Both the position numbers and the translations under genes were made by a program. A stretch of 64,000 nucleotides of DNA from Ferrimonas balearica (GTDB lineage: Bacteria > Pseudomonadota > Gammaproteobacteria > Enterobacterales > Shewanellaceae), in assembly GCF_019802085.1 (NCBI RefSeq), contig NZ_JAHVHV010000001.1, forward strand, positions 1,366,874 to 1,430,873. Direction: 5' to 3'. Of the stretch, positions 45,418 through 54,691 are shown in pieces. The notes beneath the pieces were generated by a model. It saw only the letters and a program-made list of their open reading frames with translations. It made no database searches and was not told the origin of the DNA. Positions within the stretch are counted from its first letter, which is position 1; every line of letters starts with the position of its first letter.

Positions 45418-46062
45418 ATGGCCCTCTTAGCCACTCAGTATCAAAGGTTGATCGCCAGCCACCTCGATGCGGCCCGTTATCCCCAGTTCTTTGCCTATTT
45501 ATTGAAGTTTGGCCGGGTGATACGACAGCCGTCCCTGCGTCCGCACGTGGTGCAAGGCCAGCACCTGGATCACCTGGGTTTGCTGCTCTCGGGCAAAGCG
45601 GAAGCCTATTCCCTGGATGTCGAGGGACAGCAGATCCTGGTGGCTGAAGCCCCGCCGGGCACCTGGTATGGAATGATGGAGTTTCTCGACGGCCAGCCTT
45701 CGGCGATGACCGGGCATCCGCTGGGCGAGGCTCTGCTGCTGCAGATCCCCCACCGCCAGCTGCGCGCCAAGGAAGCGCCCAAAGCCGAGATCTTTGAGTT
45801 GGTGGCCCATGCCCTGGCCAGTAACCTGCGTCTCGCCCACCGGGTGTTTGCGGAGCATAAGATCCCCGATATCGAAGCGCGCCTGCTGACGCGCCTGCGT
45901 TCACTGGCCGACGGCGAAGGCCGCATCACCATCACTCAGGACAAATTGGCGGGCTACCTGGACATCAGCCGTTTCCAGGTACTGAGGCTGCTGGAGAAGC
46001 TTGAGCAGCGCGGCGTGCTCAAGCGCCACTACGGGCGCATCGAGTTGCTGGGAGAGAAGTAA
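45418..46062 (+). CDS. Crp/Fnr-family transcriptional regulator
   Basis: This is a 214-residue regulator: a cyclic-nucleotide-binding fold (about residues 35-120) and a C-terminal Crp-type winged helix (ITITQDKLAGYLDISRFQVLRLLEKLEQRGVL). It lacks the Fnr iron-sulfur cysteines. The nucleotide-pocket Arg/Ser pair of true CRP is not apparent, so the ligand is unknown. It is divergent from nhaA with 273 bp between the starts, and may regulate it. Confidence 0.88.
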   Translation: MALLATQYQRLIASHLDAARYPQFFAYLLKFGRVIRQPSLRPHVVQGQHLDHLGLLLSGKAEAYSLDVEGQQILVAEAPPGTWYGMMEFLDGQPSAMTGHPLGEALLLQIPHRQLRAKEAPKAEIFELVAHALASNLRLAHRVFAEHKIPDIEARLLTRLRSLADGEGRITITQDKLAGYLDISRFQVLRLLEKLEQRGVLKRHYGRIELLGEK

Positions 46063-46098
46063 GGGAAGGCCCGCGGACAGCCGAGGGCCAAGAGGCCA

Positions 46099-46506
46099 TC
46101 AGAGCTTGTCAGGGTGACCCGGGAACTTAACCAGGTCATCGTTGAGCGCCAGCCAGGGCGCCTTGGAGTCGACGTGGATGTGAAAAGCGGGTTTCTGGCT
46201 CGGCGCATCATCCAGCACCCCGAGACGGATGTTGTATCGGCCGGTATCGGATTTGATGGAGAACAAGCTGGAGCCGCAGGTTTGGCAAAACGCCAGGGTG
46301 GTGGCCTCGCTTTTTTGGTAGTAGCGCACCGACTCAGAGCCCTTTACCCAGTCGAAGTGTTCCTGGCCTATCCCCGCCGCCGAGGAGTAGTCGGAGCCGG
46401 TGAACTTGCGACACTCCGAGCACAGGCAGTTGCCCACGTAATCAAACTGGTCCGCCACGGTAAAGGCCACTGCCCCGCACAGGCAGGAGCCGCTCAATCG
46501 TTTCAT
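46099..46506 (-). CDS. GFA-family zinc protein
   Basis: This is a 135-residue protein of the glutathione-dependent formaldehyde-activating (GFA/CENP-V) family. Zinc-binding cysteines are in SCLCGAV, NCLCSECRK and FCQTCGS. The family name comes from a proposed role in forming S-hydroxymethylglutathione, but many members have unknown functions. ATG 46506 follows GGAGAG and lies one base after the stop of the acetyltransferase gene. Confidence 0.88.
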   Translation of the reverse strand: MKRLSGSCLCGAVAFTVADQFDYVGNCLCSECRKFTGSDYSSAAGIGQEHFDWVKGSESVRYYQKSEATTLAFCQTCGSSLFSIKSDTGRYNIRLGVLDDAPSQKPAFHIHVDSKAPWLALNDDLVKFPGHPDKL

Positions 46507-46507
46507 C

Positions 46508-47176
46508 TTACTCTCCATCGTCAATCAGCCCCTGGGCCTGAGCGTAGGCCGCCAGCTCGTCCACCTTGCCGGCCACCAGGATGGGGATCGCCTGCTCGAT
46601 GTGCTCGGCAGGCCAGTCCCACCAGCACAGCCGTGCCAGCGTTGCCTGCTCCTTATCGTTGAAGCGTTGGCGCACCACCCGGGCCGGGTTGCCGGCCGCC
46701 ACGGCGTAGGGGGGTATGTCCGAGGTCACCACCGACTGGGCGCCGATAATCGCCCCATCACCAATGGTCACCCCCGGCATCACGGTGACGCCCAGGCCCA
46801 ACCAGACGTCGTTGCCCAGCACAATGTCGCCATAGGCCTTGAAGGGGTAGTTCTCGATGGCCATGGCATCCCGCCAGGGGCCGCCAAATACGGCGAAGGG
46901 GAAGCTGCTGACCCCGGCGGTGGCGTGATTGGCGTCGGCCATCACAAAGCGGCTGCCGTGGGCGATGGCGCAGAACTTGCCAATGCGCAGCGCCGTGCCG
47001 GAGAAGCCAAAGTTGTAGAGCACGTTGCGCTCTAAAAAGGCGGTGGGATCGTCAAAATCGCTGTAGTAGCTGTACTCCCCCACGATGACATTTTGGATTT
47101 CACTTTGCGCCACCAGGGGCTTGAGCAGCACGGTGTTGGTGAACCCCTCGATGGGGTAGAGCTTGGTCGGATCCAT
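46508..47176 (-). CDS. CatB-type (xenobiotic) O-acetyltransferase
   Basis: This is a 222-residue left-handed beta-helix acetyltransferase of the CatB/Vat family: hexapeptide repeats (about residues 60-185), the [18 protein letters not shown] segment with the catalytic His, and [26 protein letters not shown]. Family members acetylate chloramphenicol or streptogramins, but chromosomal members often have unknown substrates. The frame opens at 47263; ATG 47176 ([11 protein letters not shown]) gives the family length. It is co-transcribed with the GFA gene. Confidence 0.85.
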   Translation of the reverse strand: MDPTKLYPIEGFTNTVLLKPLVAQSEIQNVIVGEYSYYSDFDDPTAFLERNVLYNFGFSGTALRIGKFCAIAHGSRFVMADANHATAGVSSFPFAVFGGPWRDAMAIENYPFKAYGDIVLGNDVWLGLGVTVMPGVTIGDGAIIGAQSVVTSDIPPYAVAAGNPARVVRQRFNDKEQATLARLCWWDWPAEHIEQAIPILVAGKVDELAAYAQAQGLIDDGE

Positions 47177-47264
47177 CGATTGAATTGCCTTAATCTCAGT
47201 TTTTGATGCGCCCTTGGCGACGGGCGAGCAGTCCGCGCTAGCCTTGGATTTTAGGGCTGCCAAA

Positions 47265-48176
47265 CTAGCTACCGAACAATCTCTTATGGCAGGTGTGCAG
47301 CATCCCCTCTAAAGCGCTGATGAAGGGGTGCTGATACCAGCTTCGATGGTAATAGAAGCCGTACTCCATCTGCACACCCTGCTCCCCCTGCATTATTGGG
47401 CGCCAACAGAGTCGACCCTCGGTTTCCGCGTCGTAAACCCGGGCCGAAACCATGCCGTAGCCGAAGCGATGCGCACACCGTAAGCCCGCCAAAACGGTAT
47501 TCACCGTCAGAGCAGCATTCGGTACCAGCTCACGCACTTTTCCCGCTCGACTGCCGTATTTGGTGACCTCCCCAGACCACTGGCGGACGACAGTAAGGGA
47601 GGACAGGTCGGAGATTGAAATCGCTTCCTGGGTAGCCAGCGGATGTTCGGGAGGGAGATACACACCAATGGGGATGGTGCCGATGGAGCGCTGCACCAGA
47701 TCACGATCCAGTTCCAGCGGGAAGAGGTCGACACAGAACGCCATCTCACCCGGCTGCAGTGGCGCGGGCCCTTGTCCCATCCAAGCGATACTTTCCAACA
47801 TTAAATTACCGTTGGCAGCACTTGTGCAAGCAAACAGCTCCGGGGTCAAGAACTCCAGCAGGTTGGCAGGCGCATAGAACCTAAGGGCGCCATCGAGCTT
47901 GCCAAAATCAAAGGCGTTGGTGCGCTCTGCTGCCACAAGCAACGCCTGGTAGCTCGGACTCAGCTGCGAAACCAGTTCAATCGCGAAGGCCGTCGGCTTA
48001 AAGCGTCCGTTATCCAGCGTATAGAGATCATCGCCGTAATGCGCTCTGAGTCTCGCCAGGCCGCGATTCAAGGTGGCGCGACTGACCGCCAGCTTTTCCA
48101 GTGCAGCGCTGAGCCTCGGGTACTGAGCGAGTACCACTAAATAGCCAATCAAGTTGAGGTCCAGCGTAGAGCGCAC
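47265..48176 (-). CDS. LysR-family transcriptional regulator
   Basis: This is a 303-residue regulator. The helix-turn-helix (about residues 20-60) is [31 protein letters not shown], with an effector domain after it. It diverges from an outer-membrane protein gene and a secreted esterase gene, the likely targets. A TGAGC-N4-GCTCA inverted repeat lies in the shared promoter region. Its composition is somewhat lower in GC than the backbone. Confidence 0.85.
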   Translation of the reverse strand: MRSTLDLNLIGYLVVLAQYPRLSAALEKLAVSRATLNRGLARLRAHYGDDLYTLDNGRFKPTAFAIELVSQLSPSYQALLVAAERTNAFDFGKLDGALRFYAPANLLEFLTPELFACTSAANGNLMLESIAWMGQGPAPLQPGEMAFCVDLFPLELDRDLVQRSIGTIPIGVYLPPEHPLATQEAISISDLSSLTVVRQWSGEVTKYGSRAGKVRELVPNAALTVNTVLAGLRCAHRFGYGMVSARVYDAETEGRLCWRPIMQGEQGVQMEYGFYYHRSWYQHPFISALEGMLHTCHKRLFGS

Positions 48177-48418
48177 GGCATTACTCCTCCTAAATCGCCA
48201 TTGAGCTTTGGCTCACATACGCCAAAAGTGAGTTCAAACTATACCGTTTCTGCGCATCTTTGCGCAATCGGTTGGTCAAAAATGCGCTTCACATCTCGTT
48301 ACTATGCGCTGACTTAATTGCTCAGGAAGCCCCGATTTCAGCTGTATCAGGGTGAGCCATCCGGGGGCACCGGGTATGCACCGTCGCCTCACCTTGATAC
48401 CGAAAACGAGTTAACATC
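48177..48418. promoter_or_regulatory. Divergent promoter region, LysR gene / DUF2860 gene
   Basis: It contains the inverted repeat TGAGC-TTTG-GCTCA (48202-48215) close to the LysR start, and a repeated TGCGCA near 48250-48265. A GGTGAG…CTCACC pairing sits before the outer-membrane gene (48350-48394). These are candidate operator and leader elements; assignment to the LysR protein is inferred. Confidence 0.45.
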
Positions 48419-49429
48419 ATGAAACTTCGCACCGCCCTGTTCAGCACTGTCCTCCTCACCTCAGCTAAGGTGAGCGCCCTTCCTGCCCCCATGCCTCAGG
48501 AGTCTGGCTTCTCCGGAACCGTTGGGCTCACCGCGTCCTACATCGAATACTCTTCCAACCTTATCGTCGGGAATGGCCTGGACAGCTTGAGCGACAATCA
48601 AGTGGACTCCATATGGGAAAGCGCCAATCGACAGAGCACCGGCGCCTTCGCTCCTTACCTGGACCTGCGCTTCACCTTTGCCAACAGCCAAACTCAACTG
48701 GTATTTGGCAACCTTATCCAGGACGCCGTGCGCTTCGATCTGACCCAACGATTGGGGGTTCGCCAAGCGGTGCCGGGCGTGGGAACGTTAGGGGCCAGCT
48801 TTGTTTTCTCGGGTTTACCCTCGGAAGTCTGGGCGGATCCGTACCGTACGGGGGCCCCCCGCCAAGAAACCGACCGCGAATCCCGTGGGGTTCGCCTCGA
48901 CTGGGAACGGATCGCCGACAGCAACTTCAGCCTGGGGTACACCTACCGCGACATCTCTATCGATGAGGAACAAAGTGGCCAGGCTATGGGGCTCAGCAAA
49001 CAGGATCAGCAGCTTCTTAACCGCAACGGGCGCGATCACCGATTTGAGCTGAAATACCACCAGGCCCTTAGCCAGAGTCAGTACCTGACCCCCTCTCTTA
49101 TCTATCGTCTTCGGGAGGCCGACGGCGACGCCATGGCCAATGATCGCATCGCCATGGAACTGACTTATACCCACCTGACCCCGCGCTGGACCTACATCGT
49201 TAATGGGTATGCAGGGCGGGTCAACTACCACTCCGCCAACCCGGTGTTTGGGCAAAAAACCGATTCCACCGAACTCGGTATCGGCCTCAACCTGTTTCGC
49301 CACGGCCTTTGGGGCTATGACAATCTCAGCGGATTGATCAGCGCCGCCTACTACCAGTCCGACTCCAAAGTGGCGTTCCACGACATGGGCTTTACCAACT
49401 TCTCTCTGGGCTTAGTTTACCGATTCTGA
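48419..49429 (+). CDS. DUF2860 outer-membrane protein
   Basis: This is a 336-residue protein with a signal peptide (cut near VSALP) and about 300 residues of beta-barrel strands ending in Phe (GLVYRF), matching the DUF2860 family of gammaproteobacterial outer-membrane proteins. The family is linked to nutrient-limited growth in Vibrio, but its substrate is unknown. It precedes a secreted esterase gene by about 115 bp, suggesting one regulated unit under the divergent LysR gene. Confidence 0.85.
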   Translation: MKLRTALFSTVLLTSAKVSALPAPMPQESGFSGTVGLTASYIEYSSNLIVGNGLDSLSDNQVDSIWESANRQSTGAFAPYLDLRFTFANSQTQLVFGNLIQDAVRFDLTQRLGVRQAVPGVGTLGASFVFSGLPSEVWADPYRTGAPRQETDRESRGVRLDWERIADSNFSLGYTYRDISIDEEQSGQAMGLSKQDQQLLNRNGRDHRFELKYHQALSQSQYLTPSLIYRLREADGDAMANDRIAMELTYTHLTPRWTYIVNGYAGRVNYHSANPVFGQKTDSTELGIGLNLFRHGLWGYDNLSGLISAAYYQSDSKVAFHDMGFTNFSLGLVYRF

Positions 49430-49545
49430 ACCGGTCCATTGAAACAACCTAACCGTCATCGAAAAAGTGACGTATTGACCGCTGGCGGTTGCAGGACTGC
49501 CCCTTGCGACCGCTTCACATCCAGCCGCTTATTAGGAGACTTATC

Positions 49546-50649
49546 ATGAGCAAAACGAAAACCGCAGCCGCGCCGATGGTGACTCTGGCCATCGCCCTCT
49601 CTGCCAGTTTGCCGGCCGCGGCAGGACAGAGCCATTTGGAGATTGGCCCTCGTACCCTTCCGCCGTCGGCCGGGGTGAGCGAGGCGTTTCGCGCATCGCA
49701 GATCGCCACACCGATACTGGACCCGGCGCCAATGGACTTTGTGCCCTCAACTGAGGCCGACTGGCTTGCCTACATCGAAAAGAAAGACGCCGCGACCGAG
49801 GTCAACGTTCGCCATCTTGCCGAAGCGCTGGAAGTGACGATCACCAAAGAGCGTATCGCCGGCGTGAACGTCCATTGGGTAACACCGCCAGAAGTTGCCC
49901 CCAAGCACCAGGACCACTTGTTCGTCTACATCCACGGGGGCGCTTACGTGTTCAATGGCGGCATGGCCGGTCTGGTGGAGCCCATGCTCATTGCCTCCCG
50001 CCTCCAGATGCCGGTGATCTCTATCGACTACCGGATGCCACCCAAGCATCCTGCCCCTGCCGCAACCGACGACGTCATTGCCGCCTGGAGCGCATTACTG
50101 GAAAGTCGCTCTCCCGATACGATGGTCATGGGAGGCACCTCCGCCGGCGCCAACATCACCCTGGCCGCCAGCCAGCGCTTTGTCCAACAGGGGCTGGCAA
50201 TGCCCGCAGCGCTCTACATTGGGACACCGACCGTTGACCTCAACGCGGACGCTGGCGACAGTCGTTATCTCAATGAAGGGGCCGATCGCGTCTTAATCAA
50301 AATGGGCGATTTTGCCACCGCCGCCATGGATCTCTATGCCGGTACACTGGGGGTGGAGCACCCTTACGTTTCGCCCATCTTTGGCGACTTCACCAGTCTG
50401 CCCCCCACCTACCTCATCTCAGGGACACGGGACCTGCTGCTGAGCGATACCGTTCGCGCACACCGCGCGCTTCGCCGAGCGGGTGTGGATGCGCAACTGC
50501 ATGTTTATGAGGGCCAAGGGCATGCGGACTACCTTGTTGCTATGAATACGCCCGAGTCCAACGAGCATTTCGAGGAGCTGAATCGGTTCGTTTTGATGCA
50601 CCTGAGACAACCTCAGGCGGGCCAGTTGCCAGGAGTTAAGGCCAAGTAA
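49546..50649 (+). CDS. Exported alpha/beta hydrolase, hormone-sensitive-lipase family
   Basis: This is a 367-residue esterase with a signal peptide (about residues 1-27). The oxyanion motif H130-GGAY is followed by the nucleophile elbow G197-T-S199-A-G201, the acid in ISGTRDLLLSD and the base in GQGHADY. The HSL layout suggests short-chain ester hydrolysis in the periplasm or outside the cell. ATG 49546 follows AGGAG. Together with the DUF2860 porin it could form an uptake-and-hydrolysis pair. Confidence 0.88.
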   Translation: MSKTKTAAAPMVTLAIALSASLPAAAGQSHLEIGPRTLPPSAGVSEAFRASQIATPILDPAPMDFVPSTEADWLAYIEKKDAATEVNVRHLAEALEVTITKERIAGVNVHWVTPPEVAPKHQDHLFVYIHGGAYVFNGGMAGLVEPMLIASRLQMPVISIDYRMPPKHPAPAATDDVIAAWSALLESRSPDTMVMGGTSAGANITLAASQRFVQQGLAMPAALYIGTPTVDLNADAGDSRYLNEGADRVLIKMGDFATAAMDLYAGTLGVEHPYVSPIFGDFTSLPPTYLISGTRDLLLSDTVRAHRALRRAGVDAQLHVYEGQGHADYLVAMNTPESNEHFEELNRFVLMHLRQPQAGQLPGVKAK

Positions 50650-50723
50650 TCGAGGCCATGATACGCACCAGAGCCGATCCAACCGTGTTGCCTTGAGCAA
50701 ACCTTTGGTATTCGATGGCAATG

Positions 50724-50747
50724 AAAAAGGCCCCACTTGGGGGCCTT
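50724..50747 (-). terminator. Terminator of rsgA
   Basis: AAAAAGGCCCC and GGGGCCTT pair around ACTTG. The U-run is on the minus strand, nine bases after the rsgA stop. It may also stop the convergent esterase transcript. Confidence 0.8.
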
Positions 50748-50755
50748 GAAAGGGT

Positions 50756-51811
50756 CTAGCGGTTGCCTTTGCGCTCGCGCCGGTGGTTCTGCACGGTACG
50801 GTAGAGCTTGCCGAGATCTTTGTCCCGGGCCCGCTTCTGGGCCAGGCTGGCGCTGTTGAACGCCTGCTCGCGCATCAGCTTCTGGTAGCTGGCCAGGCGC
50901 CGAGGGTCGAGCCGTCCGTCGGACAGGGCCGCCTGAATGGCGCAGCCCGGCTCACTGCCGTGCTGGCAGTCGGCGAAGCGGCACTGCTCGGCCAGCTCGG
51001 TGATCTCGCCGAACACCTCACTCACCCCCTGCTCGCAGGCGGTCAATTGCAGCTCCCGCATGCCGGGGGTGTCCAGCAGCAGCCCGCCCTGGGTCATGGG
51101 GTGCAGGGTGCGCCCGGTGGTGGTGTGACGGCCCTTGCCATCGTCCTCACGAATGCCACCGGTGCTCTGCACCGAATCCCCCATCAGGGCGTTGACCAGG
51201 GTGGACTTGCCCACCCCGGAGGAGCCCATCAGGGCCACGGTCTGGCCGGCGCCGCACCAGGGGGCCAGCGCTTCGGCCGAGTCCTGGGACAGGGCGTTAA
51301 CCGTCACCACCAGCAGCAGGGGATCCAGCGCCTGCACCTGGTCGACATAGCCCTGGGGCTCGTCGCACAGATCGGCCTTGGTCAACACCACCACAGGCTC
51401 CACCTCCGCCTCATGGGCCAGCGCCAGGTAGCGCTCCAGCCGGTTGAGGTTGAAGTCCTCGTTGAGGGAGCTGACGATAAACAGGGTATCGACATTGGCG
51501 GCGATCAGCTGCTCGCCCAGCGCCGTCCCTGCCGCCTTGCGCTGAAACAGGCTCTGGCGTTCGAGGTGACTCAGGTAGCGACCCGCCTCGTCCAGCAGCA
51601 GCCAGTCCCCCACCGCCAGTGGCGGCATGGCGGGAGTGCGCTCCAGGGTGAGGAGGCCGGTTTCGGCCAACAGCTCGAGGCGGTTACGGTGCACCGCGCG
51701 GACCCGGGCGGGGGTGGCGTCCCACTGCTCCAGGGTCAGTTGTTGTTGAAAAACGGGTTTCCAGCCCAGCTGGCTCAAGCTGAACGGGTTGGGTGTGTCA
51801 TTGTTTTGCAT
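50756..51811 (-). CDS. rsgA: Ribosome small-subunit GTPase RsgA
   Basis: This is a 351-residue circularly permuted GTPase that checks the 30S subunit during late ribosome assembly. An N-terminal OB domain (about residues 30-105) is followed by permuted motifs in the order LTKAD (G4), GSSGVGKSTL (G1) and DTPGM (G3). A C-terminal zinc site (CRFADCQHGSEPGC) is intact. ATG 51811 follows a weak GGGAAA; the upstream start at 51847 is less likely. Confidence 0.93.
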   Translation of the reverse strand: MQNNDTPNPFSLSQLGWKPVFQQQLTLEQWDATPARVRAVHRNRLELLAETGLLTLERTPAMPPLAVGDWLLLDEAGRYLSHLERQSLFQRKAAGTALGEQLIAANVDTLFIVSSLNEDFNLNRLERYLALAHEAEVEPVVVLTKADLCDEPQGYVDQVQALDPLLLVVTVNALSQDSAEALAPWCGAGQTVALMGSSGVGKSTLVNALMGDSVQSTGGIREDDGKGRHTTTGRTLHPMTQGGLLLDTPGMRELQLTACEQGVSEVFGEITELAEQCRFADCQHGSEPGCAIQAALSDGRLDPRRLASYQKLMREQAFNSASLAQKRARDKDLGKLYRTVQNHRRERKGNR

Positions 51812-52038
51812 TGGGGTTTCCCGGACGTCGCCGCAGCGCGTCTTCATAGAGCGTCGGTTCGACGGATGGGCCGTCGAGTCGGGTCCGGGCCTGGGCGGAT
51901 CAGCGCTGGGCGTGCTCCGCGGCCCGGCTACGCTTTACCACAATCATCTTCTCTCTCCTCAAAGTCTCTCGTATCACTGGCGCCATTGTAGCCCCCTGCC
52001 CCACCCCGGCGCCAAGGGAGAGCCCACAGATTTGGGCT

Positions 52039-52947
52039 TTAGGCCCCTTCCAGTTGCAGGTTTTCCTTGTGCTGGGTCCACTCCAGGAAGGTGCGGGCCA
52101 CCGGCGACAGCGGCTTGCCTTTGTGGTGGGCCAAGGACCACTGGGAGCGGATGGGCAAGCCTTCGACGGGCAACAACGCCAGGCCAGCGTCGCCCCCGAA
52201 CGCCAGGGTGTGGGTGGAGAGCACCGACACCCCCAACCCGGACATCACCGAGTGGCGGATCGCCTCGTTACTCTCCACCGTCATCCGAACATTGAGCTTC
52301 ACCCCCTCCCGACGCAGGAAGCGCTCCAGGGCGTAGCGGGTGCCAGAGCCGTGCTCGCGGATAAGGAAGGGCGCCTTGGCAAACTCCGCCAGGCTAATCC
52401 GCGGTTTTTTGGCCCAGGGGTGATCTTCGGCGGCGATGGCCACCAAAGGGTTGTCCAGGAAGGGGTGGAGGGTCAGCGGCGCATCTTTCGGCGGATGGCT
52501 GAAGACGTAGAAATCGTCCCGCCCTTCGGACAGGCGGTCGATCACCTGCTGGCGGTTGCCCACCTTGAACTCGATGTCGATGTGGGGATAACGCTCGCAA
52601 AAATCCCCCAGCAGGTGGGGGATAAAGTACTTGGCGGTGGTCACCACCCCCAGTCGCAAGGTGCCGGACTTGAGCCCCTGCTGGGCTGCCAGGTCCATCT
52701 CCAGCGACTCCAGGCTGGCCAGCACCTCCCGGGCGGTCAACAGGGCCCGCTCGCCGGCGTCGGTCAGCTGCAGGCGGCGCCCCACCTGGTGGTAGAGGGG
52801 CAGTCCCAGGGCATCGGACAGCTTCTTCAACTGCATCGAGACCGTGGGCTGGGTCAGGTGCAGCGCCTCGGCCGCTGCCCCCACTGAACCGGCCTCATGC
52901 ACCGCCAGCAGGATCTGCAGTTGTCGCGTGGTGGCCCGGATGGTCAT
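52039..52947 (-). CDS. LysR-family regulator (CbbR/CmpR-like)
   Basis: This is a 302-residue regulator with a clear N-terminal helix-turn-helix (GSVGAAAEALHLTQPTVSMQLKKLSDALGLPLY) and an effector domain (LRLGVVTTAKYFIPHLLGDF). This resembles the CbbR/CmpR branch that controls carbon-fixation and bicarbonate-uptake genes. It diverges from a bicarbonate-permease-like gene and purEK. A palindrome and repeated half-sites lie in the promoter gap. Confidence 0.88.
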   Translation of the reverse strand: MTIRATTRQLQILLAVHEAGSVGAAAEALHLTQPTVSMQLKKLSDALGLPLYHQVGRRLQLTDAGERALLTAREVLASLESLEMDLAAQQGLKSGTLRLGVVTTAKYFIPHLLGDFCERYPHIDIEFKVGNRQQVIDRLSEGRDDFYVFSHPPKDAPLTLHPFLDNPLVAIAAEDHPWAKKPRISLAEFAKAPFLIREHGSGTRYALERFLRREGVKLNVRMTVESNEAIRHSVMSGLGVSVLSTHTLAFGGDAGLALLPVEGLPIRSQWSLAHHKGKPLSPVARTFLEWTQHKENLQLEGA

Positions 52948-52964
52948 GGCGCCGCCTTTTTTAT

Positions 52965-53012
52965 ATAGATGTTTATCTATGCAAAATAATCCATTTTTCG
53001 ATTTTTATCTAT
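52965..53012. promoter_or_regulatory. LysR operator candidate
   Basis: A perfect palindrome ATAGAT-GTTT-ATCTAT lies at 52965-52980. The half-site TTTATCTAT occurs at 52972-52980 and again at 53004-53012, 32 bp apart, about three helical turns. This matches the recognition-site plus activation-site layout of LysR regulators. Confidence 0.6.
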
Positions 53013-53073
53013 TTTAAATTGGCGGCACACTGCGCCCGTTGATTGCCCTGCTCATCCGTCATGGAGGTTACCG

Positions 53074-53253
53074 ATGCGCCGCCGCTTTGTGTTCGAACTG
53101 TCCCTGTCCACCACCTTGTTGCTGCTGGGGGTTGCCCTCGCCGACGCGGGGGTAAGCGACTGGGGCCTGGCCATCACCGGAGCCTGCCTGCTCGGCGCCA
53201 CCCTGGCGCTGCGCCCCCGCACCGCCCCCCTGGCACTGAGCCGGGAGGCTTAA
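53074..53253 (+). CDS. 59-residue two-helix membrane peptide
   Basis: This small gene has ATG 53074 five bases after GGAGG and ends three bases before the permease gene. The peptide starts MRRRFVFELSLSTTLLLLGV, has a second hydrophobic stretch (about residues 31-46) and ends in a polar tail. Its close coupling suggests an accessory subunit or regulator of the bicarbonate permease, but no family is recognised. Confidence 0.75.
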   Translation: MRRRFVFELSLSTTLLLLGVALADAGVSDWGLAITGACLLGATLALRPRTAPLALSREA

Positions 53254-53256
53254 TCC

Positions 53257-54192
53257 ATGACCCTGGATGTGGTGGTCGCCTTTTTCGTCCTCGGTGCCCT
53301 GGCCCAGCTGGTGCGCGCCGAACTGGAGCTCCCCAAGGGGCTCTACCAGTCCCTGGTGATCATGCTGTTGTTGGCCATCGGCCTCAAAGGCGGCATTGCC
53401 CTTTCGCAGCACGTTAACCTCGCCCTGTTGCTGCAAGCCGGCGCCGTGTTGGCCTTCGGCTTCGTTCTCCCACTGCTGGCCTTTCCGCTTCTGAAAAGCA
53501 TCGGCGGCCTGGATCGGCTCAACGCCGCCACCATCGCCGCCCATTACGGCTCGGTCAGCGTCGCCACCTACGCCGTGGCCGTGGCCTACCTGGAAAGCCA
53601 GAACATTCCCTACGAGCCCTACTTCCCCCTCTTTGTCGCCCTGCTGGAAGCCCCCGCCATCGCCGTGGGCCTGTGGCTGGCCAACCGCCACGCCAGCGGC
53701 GTCGACCGCCGGGCCATGCTCAAGGAGGTGATGCTCAACCAGGGGATGGTGCTGCTGCTCGGTGGCCTGGTGATCGGCTGGTGGGCCGGCGAGCGCACCG
53801 AGCGGGTCATGCCCCTGTTCGGCGATCTCTTCCACGGGGTGCTGGCGCTGTTCCTGCTGGCCATGGGCCAGAAAGCCGCCGCCCGCTGGCGCGAGCTGGG
53901 CCAGGACGCCTCGTTTCTTGCCAGCTTCGGGGTCGCCATGCCCCTGGTGGGCGCCCTGACCGGCGCCGCCCTGGCGGTGATGATGAACCTGAGCCAGGGA
54001 GGCGTCATCCTTCTGGCCACCCTGGGGGCCAGCGCCTCCTACATCGCCGTCCCGGCTGCCCTTTCGGCGGCCCTGCCCAAGGCGGATCTGGGCCCCGCCA
54101 TCACCGCCTCACTGGGCGTCACCTTTCCCTTCAACGTGATGGTGGGGATCCCCCTCTACAGCGCGTTGATCAGCGGTTTTCTGTTCGGATAA
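53257..54192 (+). CDS. SbtA-type sodium/bicarbonate symporter
   Basis: This is a 311-residue membrane protein with about ten helices arranged as an inverted repeat. Family segments are visible: [35 protein letters not shown] and [10 protein letters not shown]. Cyanobacterial SbtA takes up bicarbonate with Na+. Here the gene lies 13 bases before purE in one operon with purK, whose reaction consumes bicarbonate. A divergent CmpR-like LysR gene adds to the bicarbonate theme. Confidence 0.88.
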   Translation: MTLDVVVAFFVLGALAQLVRAELELPKGLYQSLVIMLLLAIGLKGGIALSQHVNLALLLQAGAVLAFGFVLPLLAFPLLKSIGGLDRLNAATIAAHYGSVSVATYAVAVAYLESQNIPYEPYFPLFVALLEAPAIAVGLWLANRHASGVDRRAMLKEVMLNQGMVLLLGGLVIGWWAGERTERVMPLFGDLFHGVLALFLLAMGQKAAARWRELGQDASFLASFGVAMPLVGALTGAALAVMMNLSQGGVILLATLGASASYIAVPAALSAALPKADLGPAITASLGVTFPFNVMVGIPLYSALISGFLFG

Positions 54193-54205
54193 GCAAGGAG
54201 TCGAT

Positions 54206-54691
54206 ATGTCCGTCGCCAAAGTCAGCATCATCATGGGTTCCCAGTCGGATTGGGAGACCATGGCCGAAGCCACCCGCCCCCTGGAGCAGCTGGGGATCCC
54301 CTACGAGACCAAGGTGGTCTCCGCCCACCGCACCCCGGATCGCCTCTACCGCTTCTGCCAGGAAGCCCATCAGCGGGGCATTCAGGTGATCATCGCCGGC
54401 GCCGGCGGTTCCGCCCACCTGGCGGGGATGGCCGCCGCCATGACCCATCTGCCGGTGGTGGCGGTGCCGGTCTCCAGCCGCAACCTCAAGGGGATGGACA
54501 GCCTGATGTCCATGGTGCAGATGCCCCGGGGCGTGGCGGTGGCCTGTCAGGCCATTGGCGGTGCCGGCGCCTTCAACGGCGGCCTGATTGCTGCCCAGAT
54601 GCTGGCCCTGGGGGACGCACAGCTGTCCCAGCGCCTTATCGACTGGCGCGCCAGCCAGACCGACTCGGTGGCCGAAGAGGTGGTCAAATGA
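54206..54691 (+). CDS. purE: N5-CAIR mutase PurE
   Basis: This is a 161-residue class I PurE that moves the carboxyl group from N5 to C4, giving CAIR in purine synthesis. The active-site loop GSQSDW and [10 protein letters not shown], plus the [11 protein letters not shown] motif, are intact. AAGGAG precedes ATG 54206. The stop overlaps the purK start (ATGA). Confidence 0.96.
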   Translation: MSVAKVSIIMGSQSDWETMAEATRPLEQLGIPYETKVVSAHRTPDRLYRFCQEAHQRGIQVIIAGAGGSAHLAGMAAAMTHLPVVAVPVSSRNLKGMDSLMSMVQMPRGVAVACQAIGGAGAFNGGLIAAQMLALGDAQLSQRLIDWRASQTDSVAEEVVK

